DNA of 64,000 nucleotides, from NCBI GenBank assembly GCA_030770545.1, contig CM061093.1:1550001-1614000 (forward strand), in the 5' to 3' direction. Origin of the DNA: Macropodus opercularis (Eukaryota > Chordata > Actinopteri > Anabantiformes > Osphronemidae). Below the pieces are notes generated by a model that did not search any database, was not told the DNA's origin, and saw nothing but the letters and a program-made list of their open reading frames with translations. Within the stretch, counting starts at the first letter, position 1. Each line of letters begins with the position of its first letter. This document shows positions 9,734-20,901 of this stretch, piece by piece. Both the position numbers and the translations under genes were made by a program.

Positions 9734-9852
9734 GCTAACGGCCATACCACCTTCAACGTGCCCGATCTCATTCGAACTCGGAAGCCAAGCAAGGTAGGGC
9801 CTGGCTAGTACTTGGACGCGAGACCGCCTGGGAATACCAGGTGCTGTAAGCC
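9734..9852 (+). rRNA. 5S rRNA gene, copy 39
   Basis: Twin of copy 17. Changes: t4a g86c. Short. Confidence 0.94.
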
Positions 9853-9984
9853 TTTTCTTTTCTCTTTCAACACAACATTGGGTGATTCTCCATCTTGGTT
9901 ACACATATGTCCTTGATGAGCAGATAGTTGTGACAGTCTGACATATAGTCGCCTTCAAAAGACATAATAAGGTAACAATTTCTC

Positions 9985-10104
9985 GCTTACGGCCATACCA
10001 CCTTCAACGTGCCCGATCTCATTCGACCTCGGAAGCCAAACCAAGGTAGGGCCTGGCTAGTACTTGGACGGGAGACCGCCTGGGAATACCAGGTGCTGTA
10101 AGCC
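9985..10104 (+). rRNA. 5S rRNA gene, copy 40 (120 nt)
   Basis: Twin of copy 18 (a43c g56c) but with one extra A in GCCAAACC, inside box A. The insertion shifts the block A offset from 5630 to 5631. Long. Confidence 0.92.
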
Positions 10105-10245
10105 TTTTCTTTTCTCTTTCAACGCAACATTGGGTGATTCTCCATCTTGGTTACACAGATGACATTGATGAGGTAACAGTCGTGACTGTCATGACATTCT
10201 GACGTGTTGTCGCCTTCAAAAGACATATTGAGGTAACAACTTGTC

Positions 10246-10364
10246 GCTTACGGCCATACCACCTTCAACGTGCCCGATCTCATTCGACCACGGAAGCCAA
10301 GCAAGGTAGGGCCTGGCTAGTACTTGGACGGGAGACCGCCTGGGAATACCAGGTGCTGTAAGCC
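10246..10364 (+). rRNA. 5S rRNA gene, copy 41
   Basis: Twin of copy 19. Changes: a43c t45a. Short. Confidence 0.95.
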
Positions 10365-10496
10365 TTTTCTTTTCTCTTTCAACGCAACATTGGGTGATTC
10401 TCCATCTTGGTTACACATATGTCCTTGATGAGCAGATAGTTGTGACAGTCTGACATATAGTCACCTTCAAAAGATATAATGTGGTACAGGTTTGTC

Positions 10497-10615
10497 TCTT
10501 ACGGCCATACCACCTTCAACGTGCCTGATCTCATTCGAACTCGGAAGCCAAGAAAAGTAGGGCCTGGCTAGTACTTGGACGGGAGACCGCCTGGGAATAC
10601 CAGGTGCTGTAAGCC
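10497..10615 (+). rRNA. 5S rRNA gene, copy 42
   Basis: Twin of copy 20. Changes: g1t c30t c57a g60a. Long. Confidence 0.9.
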
Positions 10616-10756
10616 TTTTCTGTTATTTTTCAACGCAACATTTGGTGATTCTCCATATTGGTTACACAGATGACCTTGATGAGGTAACAGTCGTGACTGT
10701 GATGACATTCTGACGTGTTGTCGCCTTCAAAAGACATATTGAGGTAACAACTAGTC

Positions 10757-10875
10757 GCTTACGGCCATACCACCTTCAACGTGCCCGATCTCATTCGACC
10801 TCGGAAGCCAAGCAAGGTAGGGCCTGGCTAGTACTTGGACGGGAGACCGCCTGGGAATACCAGGTGCTGTAAGCC
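10757..10875 (+). rRNA. 5S rRNA gene, copy 43
   Basis: Twin of copy 21. Change: a43c. Short. Confidence 0.96.
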
Positions 10876-11007
10876 TTTTCTTTTCTCTTTCAATGCAACA
10901 TTGGGTGATTCTCCATCTTGGTTACACATATGTCATTGATGAGCAGATAGTTGTGACAGTCTGACATATAGTCACCTTCAAAAGATATAATGTGGTACAG
11001 GTTTGTC

Positions 11008-11126
11008 GCTTATGGCCATACCACCTTCAACGTGCCCGATCTCATTCGAACTCGGAAGCCAAGCAAGGTAGGGCCTGCCTAGTACTTGGACGGGAGACTG
11101 CCTGGGAATACCAGGTGCTGTAAGCC
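11008..11126 (+). rRNA. 5S rRNA gene, copy 44
   Basis: Twin of copy 22. Changes: c6t g71c c92t. Long. Confidence 0.95.
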
Positions 11127-11267
11127 TTTTCTGTTATTTTTCAACGCAACATTGGGTGATTCTCCTTTTTGGTAACGCAGATGACCTTGATGAAGTAACA
11201 GTCGTGACTGTCATGACATTCTGACGTGTTGTCGCCTTCAAATGACGTAATGAGGTAACAATTTGTC

Positions 11268-11386
11268 GCTTACGGCCATACCACCTTCAACGTGCCCGAT
11301 CTCATTCGACCTCGGAAGCCAAGCAAGGTAGGGCCTGGCTAGTACTTGGACGGGAGACCGCCTGGGAATACCAGGTGCTGTAAGCC
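11268..11386 (+). rRNA. 5S rRNA gene, copy 45
   Basis: Twin of copy 23. Change: a43c. Long. Confidence 0.96.
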
Positions 11387-11527
11387 TTTTCTTTTCTCTT
11401 TCAACGCAACATTTGGTGATTCTCCTTTTTGGATACACAGATGACCTTGATGAGGTAACAGTCGTGACTGTCATGACATTCTGACGTGTTGTCGCCTTCA
11501 AAAGACATATTGAGGTAACAATTTGTC

Positions 11528-11646
11528 GCTTACGGCCATACCACCTTCAACGTGCTCGATCTCATTTGAACTCTGAAGCCAAGCAAGGTAGGGCCTGGCT
11601 AGTACTTGGATGGGAGACCGCCTGTGAATACCAGGTGCTGTAAGCC
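11528..11646 (+). rRNA. 5S rRNA gene, copy 46
   Basis: Twin of copy 24. Changes: c29t c40t g47t c84t g98t. Long. Confidence 0.94.
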
Positions 11647-11787
11647 TTTTCTTTTCTCTTTCAACGCAACATTGGGTGATTCTCCATCTTGGTTACACAG
11701 ATGACATTGATGAGGTAACAGTCGTGACTGTCATGACATTTTGACGTGTTGTCGCCTTCAAATGACGTAATGAGGTAGCAATTTCTC

Positions 11788-11906
11788 GCTTACGGCCATA
11801 CCACCTTCAACGTGCCCGATCTCATTCGACCTCGGAAGTCAATCAAGGTAGGGCCTGGCTAGTACTTGGAGGGGAGACCGCCTGGGAATACCAGGTGCTG
11901 TAAGCC
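11788..11906 (+). rRNA. 5S rRNA gene, copy 47
   Basis: Twin of copy 25. Changes: a43c c52t g56t c84g. Long. Confidence 0.94.
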
Positions 11907-12047
11907 TTTTCTTTTCTCTTTCAACGCAACATTGGGTGATTCTCCATCTTGGTTACACAGATGACATTGATGAGGTAACAGTCGTGACTGTCATGACATT
12001 CTGACGTGTTGTCGCCTTCAAAAGACATATTGAGGTAACAATTTGTC

Positions 12048-12166
12048 GCTTACGGCCATACCACCTTCAACGTGCTCGATCTCATTTGAACTCTGAAGCC
12101 AAGCAAGGTAGGGCCTGGCTAGTACTTGGATGGGAGACCGCCTGTGAATACCAGGTGCTGTAAGCC
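12048..12166 (+). rRNA. 5S rRNA gene, copy 48
   Basis: Twin of copy 26. Changes: c29t c40t g47t c84t g98t. Short. Confidence 0.94.
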
Positions 12167-12298
12167 TTTTCTTTTCTCTTTCAACGCAACATTGGGTGAT
12201 TCTCCATCTTGGGTACACATATGTCCTTGATGAGCAGATAGTTGTGACAGTCTGACATATAGTCGCCTTCAAAAGATATAATGTGGTACAGGTTTGTC

Positions 12299-12417
12299 GC
12301 TTATGGCCATACCACCTTCAACGTGCCCGATCTCATTCGAACTCGGAAGCCAAGCAAGGTAGGGCCTGGCTAGTACTTGGACGGGAGACTGCCTGGGAAT
12401 ACCAGGTGCTGTAAGCC
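12299..12417 (+). rRNA. 5S rRNA gene, copy 49
   Basis: Twin of copy 27. Changes: c6t c92t. Long. Confidence 0.95.
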
Positions 12418-12558
12418 TTTTCTGTTATTTTTCAACGCAACATTAGGTGATTCTCCTTTTTAGTAACGCAGATGACCTTGATGAGGTAACAGTTGTGACT
12501 GTCATGACATTCTGACGTGTTGTCGCCTTCAAATGACGTAATGAGGTAACAATTTCTC

Positions 12559-12677
12559 GCTTACGGCCATACCACCTTCAACGTGCCCGATCTCATTCGA
12601 CCTCGGAAGCCAATCAAGGTAGGGCCTGGCTAGTACTTGGACGGGAGACCGCCTGGGAATACCAGGTGCTGTAAGCC
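12559..12677 (+). rRNA. 5S rRNA gene, copy 50
   Basis: Twin of copy 28. Changes: a43c g56t. Short. Confidence 0.95.
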
Positions 12678-12809
12678 TTTTCTTTTCTTTTTCAACGCAA
12701 CATTGGGTGATTCTCCATCTTGGTTACACATATGTCCTTGATGAGCAGATAGTAGTGACAGTCTGACATATAGTCGCCTTCAAAAGATATAATGTGGTAC
12801 AAGTTTGTC

Positions 12810-12928
12810 GCTTACGGCCATACCACCTTCAACGTGCCCGATCTCATTCGAACTCGGAAGCCGGGCAAGGTAGGGCCTGGCTAGTACTTGGACGGGTGAC
12901 CGCCTGGGAATACCAGGTGCTGTAAGCC
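12810..12928 (+). rRNA. 5S rRNA gene, copy 51
   Basis: Twin of copy 29. Changes: a54g a55g a88t. Short. Confidence 0.94.
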
Positions 12929-13060
12929 TCTTCTTTTCTCTTTCAATGAAACATTGGGTGATTCTCCATCTTGGTTACATATATGTCATTGATGAGCAGA
13001 TAGTTGTGACAGTCTGACATATAGTCACCTTCAAAAGATATAATGTGGTACAGGTTTGTC

Positions 13061-13179
13061 GCTTACGGCCATACCACCTTCAACGTGCCCGATCTCATTC
13101 GAACTCGGAAGCCAAGCAAGGTAGGGCCTGGCTAGTACTTGGACGGGAGACCGCCTGGGAATACCACGTGCTGTAAGCC
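13061..13179 (+). rRNA. 5S rRNA gene, copy 52
   Basis: Twin of copy 30 and last of block A. Change: g107c. Long. Confidence 0.95.
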
Positions 13180-13320
13180 TTTTCTTTTCTCTTTCAACGC
13201 AACATTGGGTGATTCTCCATCTTGGTTACACAGATGACATTGATGAGGTAACAGTCGTGACTGTCATGACATTCTGACGTGTTGTCGCCTTCAAATGACG
13301 TAATGAGGTAACAATTTCTC

Positions 13321-13439
13321 GCTTACGGCCATACCACCTTCAACGTGCCCGATCTCATTCGACCTCGGAAGCCAAACAAGGTAGGGCCTGACTAGTACTT
13401 GGACGGGAGACCGCCTGGGAATACCAGGTGCTGTAAGCC
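13321..13439 (+). rRNA. 5S rRNA gene, copy 53
   Basis: Changes: a43c g56a g71a. Short. Confidence 0.95.
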
Positions 13440-13571
13440 TTTTCTGTTATTTTTCAACGCAACATTGGGTGATTCTCCATCTTGGTTACACATATGTCCT
13501 TGATGAGCAGATAGTTGTGACAGTCTGACATATAGTCGCCTTCAAAAGACATAATAAGGTAACAATTTCTC

Positions 13572-13690
13572 GCTTACGGCCATACCACCTTCAACGTGCC
13601 CGATCTCATTCGACCTCGGAAGCCAACCAAGGTAGGGCCTGGCTAGTACTTGGACGGGAGACCGCCTGGGAATACCAGGTGCTGTAAGCC
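13572..13690 (+). rRNA. 5S rRNA gene, copy 54
   Basis: Changes: a43c g56c. Block B begins inside it. Long. Confidence 0.95.
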
Positions 13691-13831
13691 TTTTCTTTTC
13701 TCTTTCAACGCAACATTGGGTGATTCTCCATCTTGGTTACACAGATGACATTGATGAGGTAACAGTCGTGACTGTCATGACATTCTGACGTGTTGTCTCC
13801 TTCAAATGACGTAATGAGGTAACAATTTCTC

Positions 13832-13950
13832 GCTTACGGCCATTCCACCTACAACGTGCCCGATCTCATTCGACCTCGGAAGCCAACCAAGGTAGGGCCT
13901 GGCTAGTACTTGGACGGGAGACCGCCTGGGAATACCAGGTGCTGTAAGCC
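13832..13950 (+). rRNA. 5S rRNA gene, copy 55
   Basis: Changes: a13t t20a a43c g56c; t20a breaks the 20-58 pair. Long. Confidence 0.93.
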
Positions 13951-14091
13951 TTTTCTTTTCTCTTTCAACGCAACATTGGGTGATTCTCCATCTTGGTTAC
14001 ACAGATGACATTGATGAGGTAACAGTCGTGACTGTCATGACATTCTGACGTGTTGTCTCCTTCAAATGACGTAATGAGGTAACAATTTCTC

Positions 14092-14210
14092 ACTTACAGC
14101 CATTCCACCTACAACGTGCCCGATCTCATTCAACCTCGGAAGCCAAGCAAGGTAGGGCCTGGCTAGTACTTGGATGGGAGACCGCCTGGGAATACCAGGT
14201 GCTGTAAGCC
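14092..14210 (+). rRNA. 5S rRNA gene, copy 56
   Basis: Changes: g1a g7a a13t t20a g41a a43c c84t. Loses pair 1-118 and is probably a decayed copy. Long. Confidence 0.88.
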
Positions 14211-14351
14211 TTTTCTTTTCTCTTTCAACGCAACATTTGGTGATTCTCCATATTGGATACACAGATGACCTTGATGAGGTAACAGTCGTGACTGTGATGA
14301 CGTTCTGACGTGTTGTCGCCTTCAAAATACATATTGAGGTAACAACTTGTC

Positions 14352-14470
14352 GCTTACGGCCATACCACCTTCAACGTGCCCGATCTCATTCGAACTCGGA
14401 AGCCAAGCAAGGTAGGGCCTGGCTAGTACTTGGACGGGAGACCGCCTGGGAATACCAGGTGCTGTAAGCC
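14352..14470 (+). rRNA. 5S rRNA gene, copy 57 (consensus)
   Basis: Identical to the window consensus. Long. Confidence 0.97.
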
Positions 14471-14611
14471 TTTTCTTTTCTCTTTCAACGCAACATTGGG
14501 TGATTCTCCATCTTGGTTACACAGATGACATTGATGAGGTAACAGTCGTGACTGTCATGACATTTTGACGTGTTGTCGCCTTCAAATGACGTAATGAGGT
14601 AACAATTTCTC

Positions 14612-14730
14612 GCTTACGGCCATACCACCTTCAACGTGCCCGATCTCATTCGACCTCGGAAGCCAATCAAGGTAGGGCCTGGCTAGTACTTGGAGGGGAG
14701 ACCGCCTGGGAATACCAGGTGCTGTAAGCC
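14612..14730 (+). rRNA. 5S rRNA gene, copy 58
   Basis: Changes: a43c g56t c84g. Long. Confidence 0.95.
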
Positions 14731-14871
14731 TTTTCTTTTCTCTTTCAACGCAACATTGGGTGATTCTCCATCTTGGTTACACAGATGACATTAATGAGGT
14801 AACAGTCGTGACTGTCATGACATTCTGACGTGTTGTCGCCTTCAAAAGACATATTGAGGTAACAATTTGTC

Positions 14872-14990
14872 GCTTACGGCCATACCACCTTCAACGTGCT
14901 CGATCTCATTTGAACTCTGAAGCCAAGCAAGGTAGGGCCTGGCTAGTACTTGGATGGGAGACCGCCTGGGAATACCAGGTGCTGTAAGCC
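14872..14990 (+). rRNA. 5S rRNA gene, copy 59
   Basis: Changes: c29t c40t g47t c84t. Short. Confidence 0.94.
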
Positions 14991-15122
14991 TTTTCTTTTC
15001 TCTTTCAACGCAACATTGGGTGATTCTCCATCTTGGTTACACATATGTCCTTGATGAGCAGATAGTTGTGACAGTCTGACATATAGTCGCCTTCAAAAGA
15101 CATAATAAGGTAACAATTTCTC

Positions 15123-15241
15123 TCTTACGGCCATACCACCTTCAACGTGCCCGATCTCATTCGAACTCGGAAGCCAAGCAAGGTAGGCCCTGGCTAGTAC
15201 TTGGATGGGAGACCGCCTGGGAATACCAGGTGCTGTAAGCC
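15123..15241 (+). rRNA. 5S rRNA gene, copy 60
   Basis: Changes: g1t g66c c84t. This unit is missing from block B copy 2. Short. Confidence 0.92.
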
Positions 15242-15373
15242 TTTTCTTTTCTCTTTCAATGCAACATTGGGTGATTCTCCATCTTGGTTACACATATGTC
15301 ATTGATGAGCATATAGTTGTGACAGTCTGACATATAGTCACCTTCAAAAGATATAATGTGGTACAGGTTTGTC

Positions 15374-15492
15374 GCTTATGGCCATACCACCTTCAACGTG
15401 CCTGATCTCATTCGAACTTCGAAGCCAAGCAAGGTAGTGCCTGGCTAGTACTTGGACGGGAGACCGCCTCGGAATACCAGGTGCTGTAAGCC
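15374..15492 (+). rRNA. 5S rRNA gene, copy 61
   Basis: Changes: c6t c30t c46t g47c g65t g97c. Short. Confidence 0.92.
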
Positions 15493-15624
15493 TTTTCTTT
15501 TCTCTTTCAATGCAACATTGGGTGATTCTCCATCTTGGTTACACATATGTCCTTGATGAGCAGATAGTTGTGACAGTCTGACATATAGTCGCCTTCAAAA
15601 GACATAATAAGGTAACAATTTCTC

Positions 15625-15743
15625 TCTTACGGCCATACCACCTTCAACGTGCCCGATCTCATTCGACCTCGGAAGCCAACCAAGGTAGGGCCTGGCTAGT
15701 ACTTGGACGGGAGACCGCCTGGGAATACCAGGTGCTGTAAGCC
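15625..15743 (+). rRNA. 5S rRNA gene, copy 62
   Basis: Changes: g1t a43c g56c. Long. Confidence 0.92.
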
Positions 15744-15884
15744 TTTTCTTTTCTCTTTCAACGCAACATTGGGTGATTCTCCATCTTGGTTACACAGATG
15801 ACATTGATGAGGTAACAGTCGTGACTGTCATGACATTCTGACGTGTTGTCGCCTTCAAATGACGTAATGAGGTAACAATTTCTC

Positions 15885-16003
15885 GCTTACGGCCATTCCA
15901 CCTACAACGTGCCCGATCTCATTCAACCTCGGAAGCCAAGCAAGGTAGGGCCTGGCTAGTACTTGGATGGGAGACCGCCTGGGAATACCAGGTGCTGTAA
16001 GCC
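15885..16003 (+). rRNA. 5S rRNA gene, copy 63
   Basis: Changes: a13t t20a g41a a43c c84t. Long. Confidence 0.93.
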
Positions 16004-16144
16004 TTTTCTTTTCTCTTTCAACGCAACATTTGGTGATTCTCCATATTGGATACACAGATGACCTTGATGAGGTAACAGTCGTGACTGTGATGACATTCTG
16101 ACGTGTTGTCGCCTTCAAAAGACATATTGAGGTAACAACTTGTC

Positions 16145-16263
16145 GCTTACGGCCATACCACCTTCAACGTGCCCGATCTCATTCGACCTCGGAAGCCAAG
16201 CAAGCTAGGGCCTGGCTAGTACTTGGACGGGAGACCGCCTGGGAATACCAGGTGCTGTAAGCC
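16145..16263 (+). rRNA. 5S rRNA gene, copy 64
   Basis: Changes: a43c g61c; g61c breaks the 17-61 pair. Short. Confidence 0.94.
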
Positions 16264-16395
16264 TTTTCTTTTCTCTTTCAACGCAACATTGGGTGATTCT
16301 CCATCTTGGTTACACATATGTCCTTGATGAGCAGATAGTAGTAACAGTCTGACATATAGTCGCCTTCAAAAGACATAATAAGGTAACAATTTCTC

Positions 16396-16514
16396 GCTTA
16401 CGGCCATACCACCTTCAACCTGCCCGATCTCATTCGAACTCGGAAGCCAAGCAAGGTAGGCCCTGGCTAGTACTTGGACGGGAGACTGCCTCGGAATACC
16501 AGGTGCTGTAAGCC
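16396..16514 (+). rRNA. 5S rRNA gene, copy 65
   Basis: Changes: g25c g66c c92t g97c. Short. Confidence 0.93.
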
Positions 16515-16646
16515 TTTTCTTTTCTCTTTCAATGCAACATTGGGTGATTCTCCATCTTGGTTACGCATATGTCCTTGATGAGCAGATAGTTGTGACAGTC
16601 TGACATATAGTCGCCTTCAAAAGACATATTGAGGTAACAATTTGTC

Positions 16647-16765
16647 GCTTACGGCCATACCACCTTCAACGTGCCCGATCTCATTCGACCTCGGAAGCCA
16701 AGCAAGGTAAGGCCTGGCTAGTACTTGGATGGGAGACCGCCTAGGAATACCAGGTGCTGTAAGCC
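16647..16765 (+). rRNA. 5S rRNA gene, copy 66
   Basis: Changes: a43c g64a c84t g97a. This unit is missing from block B copy 2. Long. Confidence 0.94.
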
Positions 16766-16906
16766 TTTTCTGTTATTTTTCAACGCAAGATTTGGTGATT
16801 CTCCATATTGGTTACACAGATGACATTGATGAGGTAAAAGTCGTGACTGTCATGACATTCTGACGTGTTGTCGCCTTCAAATGACGTAATGAGGTAACAA
16901 TTTCTC

Positions 16907-17025
16907 GCTTACGGCCATACCACCTTCAACTTGCCCGATCTCATTCGACTTCGGAAGCCAAGCAAGGTAGTGCCTGGCTAGTACTTGGATGGGAGACCGC
17001 CTAGGAATACCAGGTGCTGTAAGCC
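16907..17025 (+). rRNA. 5S rRNA gene, copy 67
   Basis: Changes: g25t a43c c44t g65t c84t g97a. Long. Confidence 0.92.
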
Positions 17026-17166
17026 TTTTCTTTTCTCTTTCAACGCAACATTGGGTGATTCTCCATCTTGGTTACACAGATGACATTGATGAGGTAACAG
17101 TCGTGACTGTCATGACATTCTGACGTGTTGTCGCCTTCAAAAGACATATTGAGGTAACAATTTGTC

Positions 17167-17285
17167 GCTTACGGCCATACCACCTTCAACATGCCCGATC
17201 TCATTCGACCTCGGAAGCGAAGCAAGGTAGGGCCTGGCTAGTACTTGGACGGGAGACTGCCTGGGAATACCAGGTGCTGTAAGCC
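17167..17285 (+). rRNA. 5S rRNA gene, copy 68
   Basis: Changes: g25a a43c c53g c92t. Short. Confidence 0.94.
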
Positions 17286-17417
17286 TTTTCTTTTCTCTTT
17301 CAACGCAACATTGGGTGATTCTCCATCTTGGTTACACATATGTCCTTGATGAGCAGATAGTAGTGACAGTCTGACATATAGTCGCCTTCAAAAGATATAA
17401 TGTGGTACAGGTTTGTC

Positions 17418-17480
17418 GCTTACGGCCATACCACCTTCAATGTGCCCGATCTCATTCGAACTCGGAAGCCAAGCAAGGTA

Positions 17481-17511
<31 letters not shown>

Positions 17512-17536
17512 TTGGGAATACCAGGTGCTGTAAGCC
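17418..17536 (+). rRNA. 5S rRNA gene, copy 69
   Basis: Changes: c24t c84t g93a c95t. Short. Confidence 0.94.
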
Positions 17537-17668
17537 TTTTCTTTTCTCTTTCAACGCAACATTGGGTGATTCTCCATCTTGGTTACACATATGTCCTTGA
17601 TGAGCAGATAGTTGTGACAGTCTGACATATAGTCGCCTTCAAAAGACATAATAAGGTAACAATTTCTC

Positions 17669-17787
17669 GCTTACGGCCATACCACCTTCAACGTGCCCGA
17701 TCTCATTCGAACTCGGAAGCCAGGCAAGGTAGGGCCTGGCTAGTACTTGGACGGGAGACTTCCTAGGAATACCAGGTGCTGTAAGCC
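17669..17787 (+). rRNA. 5S rRNA gene, copy 70
   Basis: Changes: a55g c92t g93t g97a, three of them in box C. Long. Confidence 0.93.
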
Positions 17788-17928
17788 TTTTCTGTTATTT
17801 TTCAACGCAACATTAAGTGATTCTCCTTTTTGGTAACGCAGATGACCTTGATGAGGTAACAGTCGTGACTGTCATGACAATCTGACGTGTTGTCGCCTTC
17901 AAATGACGTAATGAGGTAACAATTTCTT

Positions 17929-18047
17929 GCTTACGGCCATACCACCTTCAACGTGCCCGATCTCATTCGACCTCGGAAGCCAAGCAAGGTAGGGCCTGGC
18001 TAGTACTTGGACGGGAGACCGCCTGGGAATACCAGGTGCTGTAAGCC
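17929..18047 (+). rRNA. 5S rRNA gene, copy 71
   Basis: Change: a43c only; base -1 is T. Short. Confidence 0.96.
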
Positions 18048-18179
18048 TTTTCTTTTCTCTTTCAACGCAACATTGGGTGATTCTCCATCTTGGTTACACA
18101 TATGTCCTTGATGAGCAGATAGTTGTGACAGTCTGACATATAGTCGCCTTCAAAAGATATAATGTGGTACAGTTTTGTC

Positions 18180-18298
18180 GCTTACAGCCATACCACCTTC
18201 AACGTGCCCGATCTCATTCGAACTCGGAAGCCAAGCAAGGTAGGGCCTGGCTAGTACTTGGACGGGAGACCGCCTGGGAATAGCAGGTGCTGTAAGCC
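18180..18298 (+). rRNA. 5S rRNA gene, copy 72
   Basis: Changes: g7a c104g. Long. Confidence 0.94.
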
Positions 18299-18439
18299 TT
18301 TTATGTTATTTTTCAACGCAACATTTGGTGATTCTCCTTTTTGGTAACGCAGATGACCTTGATGAGGTAACAGTCATGACTGTGATGACATTCTGACGTG
18401 TTGTCGCCTTTAAAAGACATAATGAGGTAACAATTTGTC

Positions 18440-18604
18440 GCTTACGTCCATACCACCTTCAACGTGCCCGATCTCATTCGAACTTGGAAGCCAAGCAAGG
18501 TAGGGCCTGGCTAGTACTCTCATTCGACCTCGAAAACCAAGCAAGGTAGGGCCTGGCTAGTACTTGGACGGGAGACTGCCTGGGAATACCAGGTGCTGTA
18601 AGCC
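18440..18604 (+). pseudogene. 5S rRNA pseudogene, copy 73, 46-nt internal duplication
   Basis: 165 nt. Bases 34-79 occur twice (18473-18518 and 18519-18564), doubling box A and the intermediate element ahead of a single box C. Other changes: g8t, c46t, c92t, and CGAAAACC in the second copy. The RNA could not fold as normal 5S. Long. Confidence 0.93.
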
Positions 18605-18745
18605 TTTTCTTTTCTCTTTCAACGCAACATTGGGTGATTCTCCATCTTGGTTACACAGATGACATTGATGAGGTAACAGTCGTGACTGTCATGACATTCT
18701 GACGTGTTGTCGCCTTCAAATGACGTAATGAGGTAACAATTTCTT

Positions 18746-18864
18746 GCTTACGGCCATACCACCTTCAACGTGCCCGATCTCATTCGACCTCGGAAGCCAA
18801 TCAAGGTAGGGCCTGGCTAGTACTTGGACGGGAGACCGCCTGGGAATACCAGGTGCTGTAAGCC
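18746..18864 (+). rRNA. 5S rRNA gene, copy 74
   Basis: Changes: a43c g56t. Short. Confidence 0.95.
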
Positions 18865-18996
18865 TTTTCTTTTCTCTTTCAACGCAACATTGGGTGATTC
18901 TCCATCTTGGTTACACATATGTCCTTGATGAGCAGATAGTAGTGACAGTCTGACATATAGTCACCTTCAAAATATATAATGTGGTACAGGTTTGTC

Positions 18997-19115
18997 GCTT
19001 ACAGCCATACCACCTTCAACGTGCCCGATCTCATTCGAACTCGGAAGCCAAGCAAGGTAGGGCCTGGCTAGTACTTGGACGGGAGACCGCCTGGGAATAG
19101 CAGGTGCTGTAAGCG
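18997..19115 (+). rRNA. 5S rRNA gene, copy 75
   Basis: Changes: g7a c104g c119g. Last gene of block B copy 1. Long. Confidence 0.93.
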
Positions 19116-19256
19116 TTTTATGTTATTTTTCAACGCAACATTTGGTGATTCTCCTTTTTGGTAACGCAGATGACCTTGATGAAGTAACAGTCGTGACTGT
19201 CATGACATTCTGACGTGTTGTCACCTTCAAATGACGTAATGAGGTAACAATTTCTC

Positions 19257-19375
19257 GCTTACGGCCATACCACCTTCAACGTGCCAGATCTCATTCGAAT
19301 TCGGAAGCCAAGCAAGGTAGGGCCTGGCTAGTACTTGGACGGGAGACCGCCTGGGAATACCAGGTGCTGTAAGCC
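19257..19375 (+). rRNA. 5S rRNA gene, copy 76
   Basis: Changes: c30a c44t. Short. Confidence 0.95.
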
Positions 19376-19507
19376 TTTTCTTTTCTCTTTCAACACAACA
19401 TTGGGTGATTCTCCATCTTGGTTACACATATGTCCTTGATGAGCAGATAGTTGTGACAGTCTGACATATAGTCGCCTTCAAAAGATATAATGTGGTACAG
19501 TTTTGTC

Positions 19508-19626
19508 GCTTACGGCCATACCACCTTCAACGTGCCCGATCTCATTTGAACTCAGAAGCCAAGCAAGGTAGGGCCTGGCTAGTACTTGGACGGGAGACCG
19601 CCTGGGAATACCAGGTGCTGTAAGCC
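19508..19626 (+). rRNA. 5S rRNA gene, copy 77
   Basis: Changes: c40t g47a. Starts a three-gene run related to copies 218-220. Long. Confidence 0.95.
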
Positions 19627-19767
19627 TTTTCTTTTCTCTTTCAACGCAACATTGGGTGATTCTCCATCTTGGTTACACAGATGACATTGATGAGGTAACA
19701 GTCGTGACTGTCATGACATTCTGACGTGTTGTCGCCTTCAAAAGACATATTGAGGTAACAATTTATC

Positions 19768-19886
19768 GCTTACGGCCATACCACCTTCAACGTCCCCGAT
19801 CTCATTTGAACTCGGAAGCCAAGCAAGGTAGGGCCTGGCTAGTACTTGTACGGGAGACCGCCTGGGAATTCCAGGTGCTGTAAGCC
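19768..19886 (+). rRNA. 5S rRNA gene, copy 78
   Basis: Changes: g27c c40t g82t a103t. Short. Confidence 0.93.
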
Positions 19887-20018
19887 TTTTCTTTTCTCTT
19901 TTAACGCAACATTGGGTGATTCTCCATCTTGGTTACACATATGTCCTTGATGAGCAGATAGTTGTGACAGTCTGACATATAGTCACCTTCAAAAGATATA
20001 ATGTGGTACAGGTTTGTC

Positions 20019-20137
20019 GCTTACGGCCATACCACCTTCAACGTGCCTGATCTCATTCGACCTCGGAAGCCAAGCAAGGTAGGGCCTGGCTAGTACTTGG
20101 ACGGTAGACCGCCTGGGAATACCAGGTGCTGTAAGCC
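20019..20137 (+). rRNA. 5S rRNA gene, copy 79
   Basis: Changes: c30t a43c g87t. Long. Confidence 0.94.
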
Positions 20138-20278
20138 TTTTCTGTTATTTTTCAACGCAACATTGGGTGATTCTCCTTTTTGGTAACGCAGATGACCTTG
20201 ATGAAGTAACAGTCGTGACTGTCATGACATTCTGACGTGTTGTCACCTTCAAATGACGTAATGAGGTAACAATTTCTC

Positions 20279-20397
20279 GCTTACGGCCATTCCACCTTCA
20301 ACGTGCCCGATCTCATTCGAACTCGAAAGCCAAGCAAGGTAGGGCCTGGCTAGTACTTGGACGGGAGACCGCCTGGGAATAGCAGGTGCTGTAAGCC
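20279..20397 (+). rRNA. 5S rRNA gene, copy 80
   Basis: Changes: a13t g48a c104g. Long. Confidence 0.94.
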
Positions 20398-20538
20398 TTT
20401 TATGTTATTTTTCTACGCAACATTGTGTGATTCTCCTTTTTGGTAACGCAGATGACCTTGATGAAGTAACAGTCGTGACTGTCATGACATTCTGACGTGT
20501 TGTCACCTTCAAATGACGTAATGAGGTAACAATTTCTT

Positions 20539-20657
20539 GCTTACGGCCATACCACCTTCAACGTGCCCGATCTCGTTCGAACTCGGAAGCCAAGCAAGGT
20601 AGGGCCTGGCTTGTACTTGGACGGGAGACCGCCTGGGAATACCAGGTGCTTTAAGCC
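20539..20657 (+). rRNA. 5S rRNA gene, copy 81
   Basis: Changes: a37g a74t g113t; g113t breaks the 6-113 pair. Short. Confidence 0.93.
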
Positions 20658-20901
20658 TTTTATTTTCTCGTTCAATGCAACATTGGTTGATTCTCCATCT
20701 TGGTTACACATATGTCATTGATGAGCAGATAGTTGTGACAGTCTGACATATAGTCACCTTCAAAAGATATAATGTGGTACAGGTTTGTCGCTTATGGCCA
20801 TACCACCTTCAACGTGCCCGATCTCATTCGAACTCTTAAGCCAAGCAAGGTAGGGCCTGGCTAGTACTTGGACGGGAGACGGCCTGGGAATACCAGGTGC
20901 T
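20613..20901 (+). repeat. short duplicated block E, copy 1
   Basis: Shares g113t, TTTTATTTTCTCG and the c6t-g47t-g48t-c92g gene with the sequence 502 bp downstream (two short units). Confidence 0.85.

Larger units (their letters stand above)
8165..13316 (+). repeat. large duplicated block A, copy 2
   Basis: Second copy, holding 5S copies 33-52. The only difference I found from copy 1 is one extra A near 10038-10041, so the duplication is recent. Borders fall inside spacers, where flanking leaders stop matching. Confidence 0.93.
13664..19180 (+). repeat. large duplicated block B, copy 1
   Basis: About 5.5 kb starting within copy 54 and ending in the spacer after copy 75. Includes the 46-nt internally duplicated 5S at 18440. 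The second copy lies 7980 bp downstream at its left end. Confidence 0.9.
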
